From Mycobacterium sp. 1164966.3 (GTDB lineage: Bacteria > Actinomycetota > Actinomycetes > Mycobacteriales > Mycobacteriaceae), in assembly GCF_001665395.1 (NCBI RefSeq), contig NZ_LZSG01000001.1, forward strand, positions 62,001 to 126,000: a stretch of DNA of 64,000 nucleotides. The letters run 5' to 3'. Each line of letters opens with the position of its first letter. Within the stretch, counting starts at the first letter, position 1. Below, one piece after another: positions 15,948 through 25,040 of this stretch. The translations under genes were made by a program, and so were the position numbers. The notes under the pieces are model-generated. The model was not told the DNA's origin and did not search any database. It saw nothing but the letters and a program-made list of their open reading frames with translations.

Positions 15948-17624
15948 CTACCGCGTCGGCGGGGACATTGGTCCGACGAGTTGGGCCAACAGAGGCGGGA
16001 TTTCGAGCGGCGGCAGGACTACCTCCACCAGCACCATGCGGTCCTGATGCCGCGCGGCCGCGGTGAGCGCGTCGTCGAGTTCGCCATAGTTTTCCGCCCG
16101 AAACGCCAAATGCTTAACGACACCCAGGGCTTGGGGGATCTCAGTCCAATTCCAGCCCGCAATGTCGTTGTAGGGGGCCGTCTTTCCGTGGATCGCCCGT
16201 TCGACCGTATAGCCGTCGTTGTTGACAACGACGATCACGGGATTCAGCCCCTCGCGGAAGAAAGTACTCAGCTCTTGCACGGTCAGCTGCGCGGCGCCAT
16301 CACCGATCAGCAGCACCGCCCTGCGCTCCGGATGCGCCACCGCGGCCCCGACCGCGGCAGGAAGCGTGTAACCGATTGAGCCCCATAAGGGTTGACCGAT
16401 GAAGGTTACGCCCTGCGGCAACCGGTGGTCGGCCATGCCGTAGAACGACGTCCCTTGATCGGCCAGCACCACGTTCCCCGGTGTGAGCGCATAGCAAAGC
16501 CGGTCCCACACCATCTGTTGGGTGAGCGGCTCGTCGCGCGCCGGGGTCGGCGCCGGGGGACTCGCGGGTGGGGCAACCACGGGTGGTGAGGTTATCCCTC
16601 GTCGGGTCAGGATCGTGGTCAGCGCCCGAAGTGCCGCACCCATTTCCAGCGGTGCGAACACTTCGTCGGCGACGCTGCTCTGGTACTGCCCGACATCGAT
16701 CGTGCGGGCCGGGTCGATCCGCTGGCTGAAGAAGCCACTGACCATGTCGGTGAACACCACCCCGGCCGTGACCAGCACGGGCGCCTCCTCGATCGCGGTG
16801 CGGACCCGCTCGGCACTGGCCGCCCCCGCATAGATTCCCAGGAAGTTGGGCGAGCTCTCGTCGAGCAGACTCTTGCCCCACATCAGCGTGGCGTGCGGAA
16901 CCACATCGGCGGCCAGCAGCGCTTCGAGCTCTTCGATCGCCTGCAAGCGATGCACCAGCAGGTCGGCGAGCACGGTCAATTGATGGTCGTCGATCATGGT
17001 CGCGGCGGCCTCGGTGAACAGCGCCAGCGCGCGCGGACTGGTGCCGCCGGTCGGACGAGGCAGCGGTGCGTTGGGTGGTTCGGTGGGGAAGCGCGCTACA
17101 TCGGTGGACAGCAGGATGTACCCCGGCCGCTTCTGCTCGCGCACCTCGATCAGGACCCGATCGATCTCCCTGGAGGCGGTTGCCGGCATGAGATTGGTTT
17201 GGGCGCAAGTGATTTCGCGACTGATCCGGAAGAAGTGCTCGAAGTCGCCATCGCCGAGCGAGTGGTGCAACGCCCGTCGGGTGCCCTGGGCGTCCTTGGA
17301 CGGGCCACCGACGATATGCACCACCGGCACGTGCTCGGCGTAGCTTCCGGCGATCGCGTTCGCCAGCGAAAGTTCACCCACTCCGAATGTCGTTACCACA
17401 GCTGACATTCCGCGCAGGCGCCCATATCCGTCTGCGGCATAGCCGGCGTTGAGTTCGTTGGTGCTGCCCACCCAGCGAATGGCCTTATGGGCGACGATGT
17501 GGTCGAGGAATTCCAGGTTGTAGTCGCCGGGGACACCGAAGATCTCCGTGACGCCGAGCTCGGCCAGACGGTCCAGGAGATAGTCGCCGACGGTGTAGCC
17601 GGCATCGCTGGTGGGATCACTCAC
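15948..17624 (-). CDS. kdc: Thiamine-diphosphate-dependent alpha-keto-acid decarboxylase
   Basis: 558 residues from GTG 17624; the open frame runs to 17693 but would overlap the divergent SRPBCC gene. Orthologous in pattern to the M. tuberculosis decarboxylase recalled as Rv0853c. ThDP enzyme features: the N-terminal [14 protein letters not shown] and the catalytic Glu in [16 protein letters not shown], the central domain, and the cofactor motif [12 protein letters not shown]...[16 protein letters not shown]. Decarboxylates branched-chain or aromatic 2-keto acids to aldehydes. Convergent with the Bfd gene, with a shared hairpin between them. Confidence 0.93.
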   Translation of the reverse strand: MSDPTSDAGYTVGDYLLDRLAELGVTEIFGVPGDYNLEFLDHIVAHKAIRWVGSTNELNAGYAADGYGRLRGMSAVVTTFGVGELSLANAIAGSYAEHVPVVHIVGGPSKDAQGTRRALHHSLGDGDFEHFFRISREITCAQTNLMPATASREIDRVLIEVREQKRPGYILLSTDVARFPTEPPNAPLPRPTGGTSPRALALFTEAAATMIDDHQLTVLADLLVHRLQAIEELEALLAADVVPHATLMWGKSLLDESSPNFLGIYAGAASAERVRTAIEEAPVLVTAGVVFTDMVSGFFSQRIDPARTIDVGQYQSSVADEVFAPLEMGAALRALTTILTRRGITSPPVVAPPASPPAPTPARDEPLTQQMVWDRLCYALTPGNVVLADQGTSFYGMADHRLPQGVTFIGQPLWGSIGYTLPAAVGAAVAHPERRAVLLIGDGAAQLTVQELSTFFREGLNPVIVVVNNDGYTVERAIHGKTAPYNDIAGWNWTEIPQALGVVKHLAFRAENYGELDDALTAAARHQDRMVLVEVVLPPLEIPPLLAQLVGPMSPPTR

Positions 17625-17674
17625 GACCACGACGGTACGCCGCCGAAACCGCGCCCCTTGGGACGCCGTTTCGC

Positions 17675-17686
17675 TATGGTGCGGGC
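17675..17686 (+). promoter_or_regulatory. -10 element of a leaderless gene
   Basis: TATGGT (17675-17680) is followed by six bases and then the ATG of the SRPBCC gene, so transcription would begin at the start codon. No ribosome-binding site is seen. Confidence 0.5.
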
Positions 17687-18130
17687 ATGGCAATCAAAGA
17701 ATCCCGCGACATCGTCATCGAAGCCAGTCCCGAGGAGATCCTGGACGTCATCGCCGACTTCGAAGCGATGCCCGAGTGGTCCGAGCCCCACCAGAGCGCC
17801 GAGATCCTCGAGTCGGGAGCCGACGGCCGTCCGATCAAAGTCAAGATGAAGGTCCGGACGGCGGGTATCACCGACGAGCAGGTGGTGGCCTACACCTGGA
17901 GCGGCAACGAGGTCACCTGGACCCTGGTCAGTTCTGGCCAGCAGAAGTCGCAGGACGGCAAGTACACCCTGGTCCCCCGGGACGACGGGACCCTGGTCAA
18001 GATGGAGATCAGCGTCGACCCGAATGTGCCGCTGCCCGGCTTCGTGCTCAAGCGCGCGGTCAAGGGAACGATCGATTCGGCCACCAAGGAACTGCGCAAC
18101 CGGGTGCTGAAAGTCAAGAAGGGTAAGTAG
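17687..18130 (+). CDS. SRPBCC (polyketide cyclase/lipid-binding) protein
   Basis: 147 residues. Begins [33 protein letters not shown], the standard START/SRPBCC opening in which a strand is followed by the small helices of the cavity lid; ends [22 protein letters not shown], the long C-terminal helix. These proteins bind hydrophobic ligands. First of three similar genes around far (M. tuberculosis counterpart recalled as Rv0854). The start fits a leaderless transcript. Divergent from kdc. Ligand unknown. Confidence 0.88.
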   Translation: MAIKESRDIVIEASPEEILDVIADFEAMPEWSEPHQSAEILESGADGRPIKVKMKVRTAGITDEQVVAYTWSGNEVTWTLVSSGQQKSQDGKYTLVPRDDGTLVKMEISVDPNVPLPGFVLKRAVKGTIDSATKELRNRVLKVKKGK

Positions 18131-18135
18131 TTCCG

Positions 18136-19215
18136 GTGACCAACGGTGGGCCCCTGGCCGGCGTCCGGGTCATCGAACTCGGCGGGATCGGGCCCGGGCC
18201 ACACGCGGGAATGGTGCTCGCCGACTTGGGGGCGGACGTGGTGCGGGTGCGCCGGCCGGGCGGGCTGCAGATGCCGTCTGAGGACCGCGACCTACTGCAC
18301 CGCGGGAAGCGGATCGTCGACCTGGATGTCAAGACGCAGCGTCAGCAGCTGCTGGAGCTGGCCGCCAAGGCTGACGTGTTGCTGGACTGCTTCCGGCCCG
18401 GCACCTGCGAGCGTCTCGGGATCGGGCCCGACGACTGCGCGGCGGTGAACCCGCGACTGATCTACGCGCGCATCACCGGTTGGGGTCAGGACGGGCCACT
18501 GGCCCCGACCGCAGGTCACGACATCAACTATTTGTCGCAGACCGGGGCGCTCTCGGCGCTGGGCTACCGCGACCGCCCGCCGATGCCACCGCTGAATTTG
18601 GTCGCCGACTTCGGCGGCGGCTCGATGCTGGTGCTGTTGGGCATCGTTGCCGCGTTGTATGAACGCGAACGATCGGGTCAGGGTCAGGTTGTGGACGCCG
18701 CGATGGTCGACGGGGTCAGTGTGCTCGCCCAGATGATGTGGACCATGAAGTCGACTGGGGCGCTGCGCGACGAGCGCGAGTCGTTTCTGCTCGACGGCGG
18801 CGCTCCGTTCTACCGCTGCTACGAGACCTCTGACCGCAAGTACATGGCCGTCGGCGCCATCGAGCCGCAGTTCTTCGCGGCGTTGCTGACCGGGCTCGGC
18901 CTGGCGGCCGACGAGGTGCCAAATCAACTCGACATCGGGTCCTACCCGCAAATGCACGACCTGTTCGCGCAGCGGTTCGCCGGCCGGACCCGTGCAGAGT
19001 GGGCACAGGTTTTCGCCGGCACCGACGCGTGTGTCACGCCGGTGTTGACGTGGAGTGAAGCCGCCGCCAACGACCACTTGGAGGCGCGGTCCACGGTGAT
19101 CACCGCCCACGGCGCTGCGCAGGCCGCACCCGCGCCGCGGTTTTCCCGAACACCGGCCGGACCGGTCGGGCCACCGCCGGCCGCCACCACGCCGATCACT
19201 GAAATCGACTGGTAA
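18136..19215 (+). CDS. far: CoA-transferase family III (fatty-acid-CoA racemase-like) protein
   Basis: 359 residues from GTG 18136, five bases after the upstream stop. CaiB/BaiF fold: GVRVIELGGIGPGPHAGMVLADLGADVVRVRRP at the N-terminus, KRIVDLDVKT, and GHDINYLSQTGALSALG containing the catalytic-region Asp of racemases. Matches alpha-methylacyl-CoA racemases more than formyl-CoA transferases by length and motif. Epimerises 2-methyl-branched acyl-CoA so that it can enter beta-oxidation; fadA-fadB lies a few kilobases on. Confidence 0.88.
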   Translation: MTNGGPLAGVRVIELGGIGPGPHAGMVLADLGADVVRVRRPGGLQMPSEDRDLLHRGKRIVDLDVKTQRQQLLELAAKADVLLDCFRPGTCERLGIGPDDCAAVNPRLIYARITGWGQDGPLAPTAGHDINYLSQTGALSALGYRDRPPMPPLNLVADFGGGSMLVLLGIVAALYERERSGQGQVVDAAMVDGVSVLAQMMWTMKSTGALRDERESFLLDGGAPFYRCYETSDRKYMAVGAIEPQFFAALLTGLGLAADEVPNQLDIGSYPQMHDLFAQRFAGRTRAEWAQVFAGTDACVTPVLTWSEAAANDHLEARSTVITAHGAAQAAPAPRFSRTPAGPVGPPPAATTPITEIDW

Positions 19216-19260
19216 CCAAGCAATTGCATCAAACAAGTGCTTTTATGGGCACCGGATTGC

Positions 19261-19273
19261 TAGGTTGGCATCA
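19261..19273 (+). promoter_or_regulatory. -10 element of a leaderless gene
   Basis: TAGGTT (19261-19266) then seven bases to GTG 19274. The same arrangement (TAATTT, seven bases, GTG) precedes the tandem paralogue at 19775, which supports both starts. Confidence 0.5.
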
Positions 19274-19732
19274 GTGGCTGTACAAGCATCGCGGGAAATT
19301 GTGATTGACGCGCCGCCGGACGTGATCATGCAGGCGCTGGGCGAAGTCGATGTCTTGTCGGAATGGTCTCCACTGCACAAGCGGGTGGAGGTGCTCGACC
19401 GCTACCCAGACGGCAGGCCGCACCACGTGAAGGCCACCGTCAAAATCATGGGGCTCGTGGACAACGAGGTCTTGGAATATCACTGGGGCCCCGACTGGGT
19501 GGTCTACGACGTCAAAGAGACGTTCCAGCAGCGTGGTCAACACATCGAGTACCGGGTTCAGCCCGAGGGCGTGGACAAGAGCCGGGTGCGTTTCGACATC
19601 ACCGTCGATCCGTCGGGCCCGATTCCGGGTTTCATCGTCAAGCGCGCGACCAAGGTGGTGCTGGATGCCGCGACCGAGGGGCTGCGCAATTGGGTCGCCA
19701 ACAAGGGGGCCGTTCAGGGCAGCGAGGATTGA
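19274..19732 (+). CDS. SRPBCC protein (tandem copy 1)
   Basis: 152 residues from GTG 19274. This start is chosen over TTG 19265 because the neighbouring copy begins with the same MAVQASREIVIDAPP directly after its leader. It shares DGRPHHVKATVKIMGLVDNEVLEYHWGPDW with the next gene, so the two are a recent tandem duplication. SRPBCC lipid-binding fold; ligand unknown. Corresponds to the gene recalled as Rv0856 in M. tuberculosis. Confidence 0.87.
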   Translation: MAVQASREIVIDAPPDVIMQALGEVDVLSEWSPLHKRVEVLDRYPDGRPHHVKATVKIMGLVDNEVLEYHWGPDWVVYDVKETFQQRGQHIEYRVQPEGVDKSRVRFDITVDPSGPIPGFIVKRATKVVLDAATEGLRNWVANKGAVQGSED

Positions 19733-19761
19733 TCGTGGTGTCGGTGCACCGGTCGGATTGC

Positions 19762-19774
19762 TAATTTTGGACTA
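19762..19774 (+). promoter_or_regulatory. -10 element of a leaderless gene
   Basis: TAATTT (19762-19767) followed by seven bases and GTG 19775. Upstream GGATTGCTA is shared with the promoter of the preceding copy, so the promoter was duplicated with the gene. Confidence 0.5.
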
Positions 19775-20212
19775 GTGGCTGTACAGGCATCGCGAGAGAT
19801 AGTCATTGATGCGCCGCCGGAAGTGATCCTGGACGCGCTCGCCGATATCGGCTCGGTTCCGGTGTGGTCTTCGGTACACAAGCGGGCAGAGGTCATCGAC
19901 ACCTACCCCGACGGGCGTCCGCACCACGCCAAGGTCACGGTCAAGGTGATCGGCATCGTCGATCAGCAGGTGCTCGAATTCCATTGGGGGCCGGACTGGA
20001 TGGTGTGGGACGCCCAGAAGACCGTGCATCAGCACGGCCAGCACGTCGAGTTCACCCTGCGCCGCGAGGGGGTCGACAGCACGCGGGTGCGTTTCGAGAT
20101 CACCTTGGAGCCGTCGGCGCCGTTACCGGAGTTTTTGGTGAACCGAGCGCGTAAGAAGGTGTTGAGCTCCGCGACCGAGGGGCTGCGAGATTTCGTCATG
20201 AACCGGAAGTAA
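19775..20212 (+). CDS. SRPBCC protein (tandem copy 2)
   Basis: 145 residues. MAVQASREIVIDAPPEVILDALADI, DGRPHHAKVTVKVIGIVDQQVLEFHWGPDWMVWD and the long C-terminal helix LPEFLVNRARKKVLSSATEGLRDFV match copy 1 closely. Counterpart of the gene recalled as Rv0857. Its last 17 bases overlap the end of the convergent aminotransferase gene. Confidence 0.88.
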   Translation: MAVQASREIVIDAPPEVILDALADIGSVPVWSSVHKRAEVIDTYPDGRPHHAKVTVKVIGIVDQQVLEFHWGPDWMVWDAQKTVHQHGQHVEFTLRREGVDSTRVRFEITLEPSAPLPEFLVNRARKKVLSSATEGLRDFVMNRK

Positions 20213-21386
20213 TCGGCTCGTCACGGAGCTTGCCCAGGCGCCTGATCGCCTCGTCGAGAGTTTCATCAGTCTTACAAAAAGTGAAGCGTACCAAGTGATT
20301 CCAGATGTCGGCATAGGCCGCGTCCGGATCGCAGAAGGCCGACATCGGGATCGCGGCCACGCCAACCTTCTGCGGCAACGCCGCGCAGAACGCGGTGCTG
20401 TCGGCGTAGCCCAGCGGGCGTGGGTCGGCGCACAGAAAGTAGGTGCCGTAGCTGTCGTGGACTGCAAAGCCGATATCGGCCAGCCTCGCCGCCAGCCGAT
20501 CGCGTCTGGCTTGCAAACGTGTTCTGAGGTCGGTCACCCACGCGTCCTGGGTGTCGAGCGCCAACGCCACTGCCGGCTGCAGCGGCGCGCCGCCCACGTA
20601 ACTCAGGTATTGCTTGGCCGCGCGCAGTCCGGCGATGAGTTGCCTTGGGCCGCAGGCCCATCCGATCTTCCAGCCGGTGCAGTTGAACATCTTGGCCGCG
20701 CTCGAGATGGTGACGGTTCGTTCGGCCATGCCGTCGAAGTCCGCCAGCGGCAGGTGCCGACGGTCATCGAACACCAGATGCTCGTACACCTCGTCGGTGA
20801 TCACCAAAAGGTCCGCGGCCACGGCGATCTCGGCAATTGCCGCCAGTTCGGTGGCGTCGTATACCGCACCGGTCGGGTTGTGTGGGGAGTTGACGATCAG
20901 CGCGCGGGTTCGCGGCGTCAGCGCGGTTCGTATTGCATCGGGGTCAAGAGCGAAGCCGGCACCACTGGGGACCAGGGGTACGGGCACCCTTTGCGCGCCG
21001 GCCATCGCCACCACGGGCGAGTAGGAGTCGTAGAACGGCTCGATCAGCAGCACCTCCGAGCCGGGTTCGATCAGGCCGAGTACTGCTGAGGCGATGGCTT
21101 CGGTGGCGCCGACAGTTACGAGCACTTCGGTCTCGGGGTCGTAGTCGATGCCGAAGTGCCTTTTGCGCTGGGCGGCGATCGCCTCCCGCAGCGGCAGGAT
21201 GCCGAGGCCCGGTGGGTACTGGTTGATGCCGTCGGCGATGGCGTCTTGGGCGGCCCGCAGCATCTCGGGCGGTCCGTCTTCGTCGGGAAAGCCTTGCCCG
21301 AGGTTCACCGCGCCAATGCGCGCGGCTAGGGCCGACATCTCGGCGAACACCGTGGTGGCGTAGGGCCGCAGCCGCGACACCGTCAT
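20196..21386 (-). CDS. dapC: Pyridoxal-phosphate aminotransferase (DapC-like)
   Basis: 396 residues from ATG 21386; the open frame extends far upstream without coding character. Fold-type I aminotransferase: AVNLGQGFPDEDGPPEML, INQYPPGLGILPLREAIA, NSPHNPTGAVYD, DEVYEHLVFD, and the PLP Lys in SSAAKMFNCTGWKIGW. In M. tuberculosis the equivalent gene (recalled as Rv0858c) is annotated as N-succinyldiaminopimelate aminotransferase of lysine/peptidoglycan synthesis, but sequence alone would also fit a kynurenine/methionine aminotransferase. Convergent with the SRPBCC gene; 219 bases from divergent fadA. Confidence 0.88.
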   Translation of the reverse strand: MTVSRLRPYATTVFAEMSALAARIGAVNLGQGFPDEDGPPEMLRAAQDAIADGINQYPPGLGILPLREAIAAQRKRHFGIDYDPETEVLVTVGATEAIASAVLGLIEPGSEVLLIEPFYDSYSPVVAMAGAQRVPVPLVPSGAGFALDPDAIRTALTPRTRALIVNSPHNPTGAVYDATELAAIAEIAVAADLLVITDEVYEHLVFDDRRHLPLADFDGMAERTVTISSAAKMFNCTGWKIGWACGPRQLIAGLRAAKQYLSYVGGAPLQPAVALALDTQDAWVTDLRTRLQARRDRLAARLADIGFAVHDSYGTYFLCADPRPLGYADSTAFCAALPQKVGVAAIPMSAFCDPDAAYADIWNHLVRFTFCKTDETLDEAIRRLGKLRDEPITSGS

Positions 21387-21422
21387 GGTCGTCGAGCTTA
21401 AGGGCGGACGCGCCCGTCCAGT

Positions 21423-21470
21423 GTGCGGCCAGCTGCACAGTCGGCGGCGAGCGTGCGGCCAGCCGCGCAC
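21423..21470. repeat. Two tandem hairpin-forming repeats, 30-bp period
   Basis: GTGCGGCCAGCTGCAC (21423-21438) and GTGCGGCCAGCCGCGCAC (21453-21470) are direct repeats 30 bases apart; each can fold on itself. They lie just upstream of dapC in the dapC/fadA intergenic region. Confidence 0.5.
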
Positions 21471-21560
21471 TCGCGGGGCCGGGCCGGAGCCCTGACCGGG
21501 CCAAACCCGCCCAACCAACAGGTTGGCCGAGGCCCCTGTTAGGGTGCGTGTACTGGACCT

Positions 21561-21572
21561 TGTCTTAAGACA
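21561..21572. promoter_or_regulatory. Candidate operator upstream of fadA-fadB
   Basis: TGTCTTAAGACA is a perfect 12-bp palindrome 33 bases before the fadA ATG, in the region where the fadAB promoter is expected. A regulator is not adjacent. Confidence 0.45.
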
Positions 21573-21605
21573 GATCTGAAATCCCTGTTGCGAATAGGAA
21601 GCCCC

Positions 21606-22817
21606 ATGTCCGAAGAAGCCTTCATCTACGAGGCCATCCGTACGCCGCGTGGCAAACAGAAGAACGGCTCGTTGCACGAAGTCAAGCCATTGAGCCTGGT
21701 CGTCGGCCTGATCGAGGAGCTGCGCAAGCGCAATCCCGACCTCGACGAGAACCTCATCAGCGACGTCATCCTCGGGTGCGTCTCACCCGTCGGTGACCAG
21801 GGCGGTGACATCGCCCGCGCCGCGGTGCTGGCGTCGGGCATGCCGGTGACCTCCGGCGGCGTGCAGCTCAACCGTTTCTGCGCGTCCGGTCTGGAGGCCG
21901 TGAACACTGCCGCCCAGAAGGTGCGTTCCGGCTGGGATGACCTGGTGCTGGCCGGCGGCGTGGAGTCGATGAGCCGGGTGCCGATGGGATCCGACGGCGG
22001 CGCGATGGGGCTGGACCCGGCCACCAACTACGACGTCATGTTCGTCCCGCAGGGCATCGGGGCTGACCTGATCGCCACCATCGAGGGCTTCTCCCGCGAC
22101 GACGTCGACGCCTACGCGTTGCGCAGCCAGGAGAAGGCGGCCGAGGCGTGGTCGGGCGGCTACTTCGCCAAGTCCGTGGTGCCGGTCCGCGACCAGAACG
22201 GGCTGCTGATCCTCGACCACGACGAGCACATGCGGCCCGACACCACCATGGACGGCCTGGCCAAGCTGAAGCCTGCGTTCGAGGGCCTCGCCGCGATGGG
22301 CGGCTTTGACGATGTGGCGCTGCAGAAGTACCACTGGGTCGAGAAGATCAGCCACGTCCACACCGGTGGCAACAGCTCGGGCATTGTCGACGGTGCCGCG
22401 CTCGTGATGATCGGCAACGAGGCCGCGGGCAAGTCGCAGGGCCTGACCCCGCGGGCGCGCATCGTGGCCACCGCGACCAGCGGCGCCGACCCGGTGATCA
22501 TGCTCACCGGCCCCACCCCCGCAACCAAGAAGGTCCTCGACCGCGCCGGCCTGACCGTCGACGACATCGACCTGTTCGAACTCAACGAGGCCTTCGCGTC
22601 GGTGGTGCTGAAGTTCCAGAAGGACCTGAACATTCCCGACGAGAAGCTCAACGTCAACGGTGGTGCCATCGCCATGGGCCACCCGCTGGGTGCCACGGGC
22701 GCAATGATTCTGGGCACCATGGTCGACGAGCTGGAGCGCCGTGACGCCCAGCGTGCCTTGGTGACTTTGTGTATTGGCGGCGGCATGGGCGTCGCGACGA
22801 TCATCGAGAGGGTTTAA
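21606..22817 (+). CDS. fadA: Acetyl-CoA acyltransferase (thiolase), beta subunit of the fatty-acid oxidation complex
   Basis: 403 residues from ATG 21606 (AGGA upstream). All thiolase catalytic parts are present: [12 protein letters not shown] with the nucleophilic Cys near residue 92, [22 protein letters not shown] with the catalytic His, and CIGGGMG with the second Cys near residue 391. Cleaves 3-ketoacyl-CoA to acetyl-CoA and a shortened acyl-CoA. fadB follows four bases later, so the two form the mycobacterial trifunctional enzyme. Matches Rv0859 as recalled. Confidence 0.97.
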   Translation: MSEEAFIYEAIRTPRGKQKNGSLHEVKPLSLVVGLIEELRKRNPDLDENLISDVILGCVSPVGDQGGDIARAAVLASGMPVTSGGVQLNRFCASGLEAVNTAAQKVRSGWDDLVLAGGVESMSRVPMGSDGGAMGLDPATNYDVMFVPQGIGADLIATIEGFSRDDVDAYALRSQEKAAEAWSGGYFAKSVVPVRDQNGLLILDHDEHMRPDTTMDGLAKLKPAFEGLAAMGGFDDVALQKYHWVEKISHVHTGGNSSGIVDGAALVMIGNEAAGKSQGLTPRARIVATATSGADPVIMLTGPTPATKKVLDRAGLTVDDIDLFELNEAFASVVLKFQKDLNIPDEKLNVNGGAIAMGHPLGATGAMILGTMVDELERRDAQRALVTLCIGGGMGVATIIERV

Positions 22818-22821
22818 GTAC

Positions 22822-24966
22822 ATGGCCGACAACACAATCCAGTGGGACAAGGATGCCGACGACATTGTCACCCTGACTCTGGACGATCCGTCGGGCTCGG
22901 CCAACGTCATGAACGAGGCCTACATCGAGTCCATGGGCAAGGCGGTGGATCGCCTTGTCGCCGAGAAGGATTCGATTACCGGTGTGGTGATCACCAGCGC
23001 CAAGAAGACCTTCTTCGCCGGCGGCGACGTCAAGAGCATGATCCAGATCGGTCCCGAAAACGCCGGTGAGGCATTCGATTTGGTCGAGACCGTCAAGAAG
23101 CAACTGCGCACCATCGAGACCTTGGGCAAGCCGGTCGTGGCGGCGCTCAATGGCGCTGCGCTGGGCGGCGGCCTAGAGATCGCGTTGGCCTGCCATCACC
23201 GCATCGCCGCCGATGTCAAGGGCGCGCAGTTCGGATTCCCCGAGGCGACGTTGGGCCTGCTTCCCGGTGCCGGCGGTGTCACCCGCACGGTGCGAATGCT
23301 GGGTATCCAGAACGCCTTTGTCACCGTCCTGTCGCAGGGCACTCGGTTCAAGCCGGCCAAGGCCAAGGAGCTCGGTCTGATCGACGAGGTGCTGCCGACG
23401 GTCGACGAGCTGGTGCCGGCCGCCAAGGCGTGGATCAAGGCCAACCCCGACGCGCACGAGCAGCCGTGGGACAAGAAGGGCTACAAGATGCCCGGCGGCA
23501 CTCCGTCGTCGCCGGCGCTGGCTTCTATCCTGCCGTCCTTCCCGGCGTTGCTGCGCAAGCAGATCAAGGGTGCGCCGATGCCGGCGCCGAAGGCCATCCT
23601 GGCTGCCGCGGTCGAGGGCGCGCAGGTCGACTTCGACACTGCCAGCCGCATCGAGAGCCGTTACTTCACCTCGCTGGTCACCGGCCAGGTCGCGAAGAAC
23701 ATGATCCAGGCGTTCTTCTTCGACCTGCAGACCATCAACGGCGGCGGCTCGCGGCCCGACGGGATCAAGCCGGTCAAGATCAACAAGATCGGTGTGCTGG
23801 GCGCCGGCATGATGGGCGCGGGCATCGCCTACGTTTCGGCCAAGGCCGGCTATGACGTGGTGCTCAAGGACGTGAGCCTGGAGGCCGCGCAGAAGGGCAA
23901 GGGTTACTCCGAGAAGCTGGAGGCCAAGGCGCTGGAGCGGGGCCGCACCAGCCAGGAGAAGAGCGACGCGCTGCTGGCACGCATCACGCCGACGGCCGAC
24001 GCCGCCGACCTCGAGGGCGTCGACTTCGTGATCGAGGCCGTCTTCGAGAATCAGGAACTCAAGCACAAGGTGTTCCAGGAGATCGAAGACATCGTCGAGC
24101 CCAACGCAGTGCTGGGCTCCAACACCTCCACGCTGCCGATCACCGGTCTGGCCACGGGCGTCAAGCGGCAGGAGGACTTCATCGGGATCCACTTCTTCTC
24201 GCCGGTCGACAAGATGCCGTTGGTGGAAATCATCAAGGGCGAGAAGACTTCTGACGAGGCCCTGGCCCGCGTGTTCGACTACACGCTGGCCATCGGCAAG
24301 ACCCCGATCGTGGTCAACGACAGCCGCGGCTTCTTCACCTCGCGGGTCATCGGCACCTTCGTCAACGAGGCGCTGGCAATGCTCGGCGAGGGTGTGGAGC
24401 CGGCCAGCATCGAGCAGGCGGGTTCGCAGGCCGGTTACCCGGCGCCGCCGTTGCAGCTGTCCGACGAGCTCAACCTGGAGTTGATGCACAAGATCGCGCT
24501 GGCCACCCGCAAGGGCGTCGAGGATGCCGGCGGCACGTATGAGCCGCACCCGGCAGAAGCCGTGGTGGAGAAGATGATTGAGCTCGGCCGGTCGGGGCGT
24601 TTGAAGGGCGCCGGTTTCTACGAGTACCCGGACGGCAAGCGTTCCGGGCTGTGGCCGGGCCTGCGGGAGGCGTTCAAGTCCGGCTCGTCGGAGCCGCCGC
24701 TGCAGGACATGATCGACCGGATGCTGTTCGCCGAGGCGCTGGAAACGCAGAAGTGCCTTGACGAGAACGTGTTGACGTCGACGGCCGACGCCAACATCGG
24801 CTCGATCATGGGCATCGGGTTCCCGCCGTGGACCGGTGGTAGCGCGCAGTTCATCGTGGGCTACCAGGGTCCGCTCGGCACGGGCAAGGAAGCCTTCGTG
24901 GCCCGCGCCCGCGAACTGGCGGAAAAGTACGGCGACCGCTTTCTTCCGCCGAAGTCGCTGAGTTAG
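22822..24966 (+). CDS. fadB: Multifunctional fatty-acid oxidation protein (enoyl-CoA hydratase/3-hydroxyacyl-CoA dehydrogenase)
   Basis: 714 residues from ATG 22822. The N-terminal crotonase domain has KKTFFAGGDVKSM and ALNGAALGGGLEIALACHHRIA with the catalytic Glu residues in FGFPEATLGLLPGAGG. The dehydrogenase domain starts near residue 325 with the Rossmann motif GVLGAGMMGAGIAYVSAKAG, followed by NTSTLPITGLA and HFFSPVDKMPLVEI with the catalytic His, and NDSRGFFTSRV. It works as the alpha subunit with FadA. A long hairpin begins 33 bases after the stop. Matches Rv0860 as recalled. Confidence 0.97.
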   Translation: MADNTIQWDKDADDIVTLTLDDPSGSANVMNEAYIESMGKAVDRLVAEKDSITGVVITSAKKTFFAGGDVKSMIQIGPENAGEAFDLVETVKKQLRTIETLGKPVVAALNGAALGGGLEIALACHHRIAADVKGAQFGFPEATLGLLPGAGGVTRTVRMLGIQNAFVTVLSQGTRFKPAKAKELGLIDEVLPTVDELVPAAKAWIKANPDAHEQPWDKKGYKMPGGTPSSPALASILPSFPALLRKQIKGAPMPAPKAILAAAVEGAQVDFDTASRIESRYFTSLVTGQVAKNMIQAFFFDLQTINGGGSRPDGIKPVKINKIGVLGAGMMGAGIAYVSAKAGYDVVLKDVSLEAAQKGKGYSEKLEAKALERGRTSQEKSDALLARITPTADAADLEGVDFVIEAVFENQELKHKVFQEIEDIVEPNAVLGSNTSTLPITGLATGVKRQEDFIGIHFFSPVDKMPLVEIIKGEKTSDEALARVFDYTLAIGKTPIVVNDSRGFFTSRVIGTFVNEALAMLGEGVEPASIEQAGSQAGYPAPPLQLSDELNLELMHKIALATRKGVEDAGGTYEPHPAEAVVEKMIELGRSGRLKGAGFYEYPDGKRSGLWPGLREAFKSGSSEPPLQDMIDRMLFAEALETQKCLDENVLTSTADANIGSIMGIGFPPWTGGSAQFIVGYQGPLGTGKEAFVARARELAEKYGDRFLPPKSLS

Positions 24967-24998
24967 CGCGAGCTGGGCCCACACCGCAGGTAGGGGAA

Positions 24999-25040
24999 CG
25001 CAAAATCACCCGCACGCACGGCGTGTCGGGTGATTTTGCG
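24999..25040. terminator. Very long hairpin at the fadB/ggtA junction
   Basis: Perfect 14-bp arms (24999-25012; 25027-25040) enclose a second 5-bp stem (25013-25017 with 25021-25025), giving a 19-bp helix with one bulged T and a 3-base loop. It ends fadB and also contains the GTG start of ggtA. Confidence 0.75.

Noticed and set aside
19211..19255. Tandem CAAG-type half-sites (ACCAAGCAATTGC, AACAAGTGCTTTTA) as KstR2 operators
   Set aside because: Each has at least two deviations from the consensus; such CAAGC strings are frequent in mycobacterial promoters.
23173..24984. 603-codon open frame antisense to fadB
   Set aside because: High-GC third-position shadow of a strongly conserved gene; translation is Arg/Leu/His-rich with no domain.
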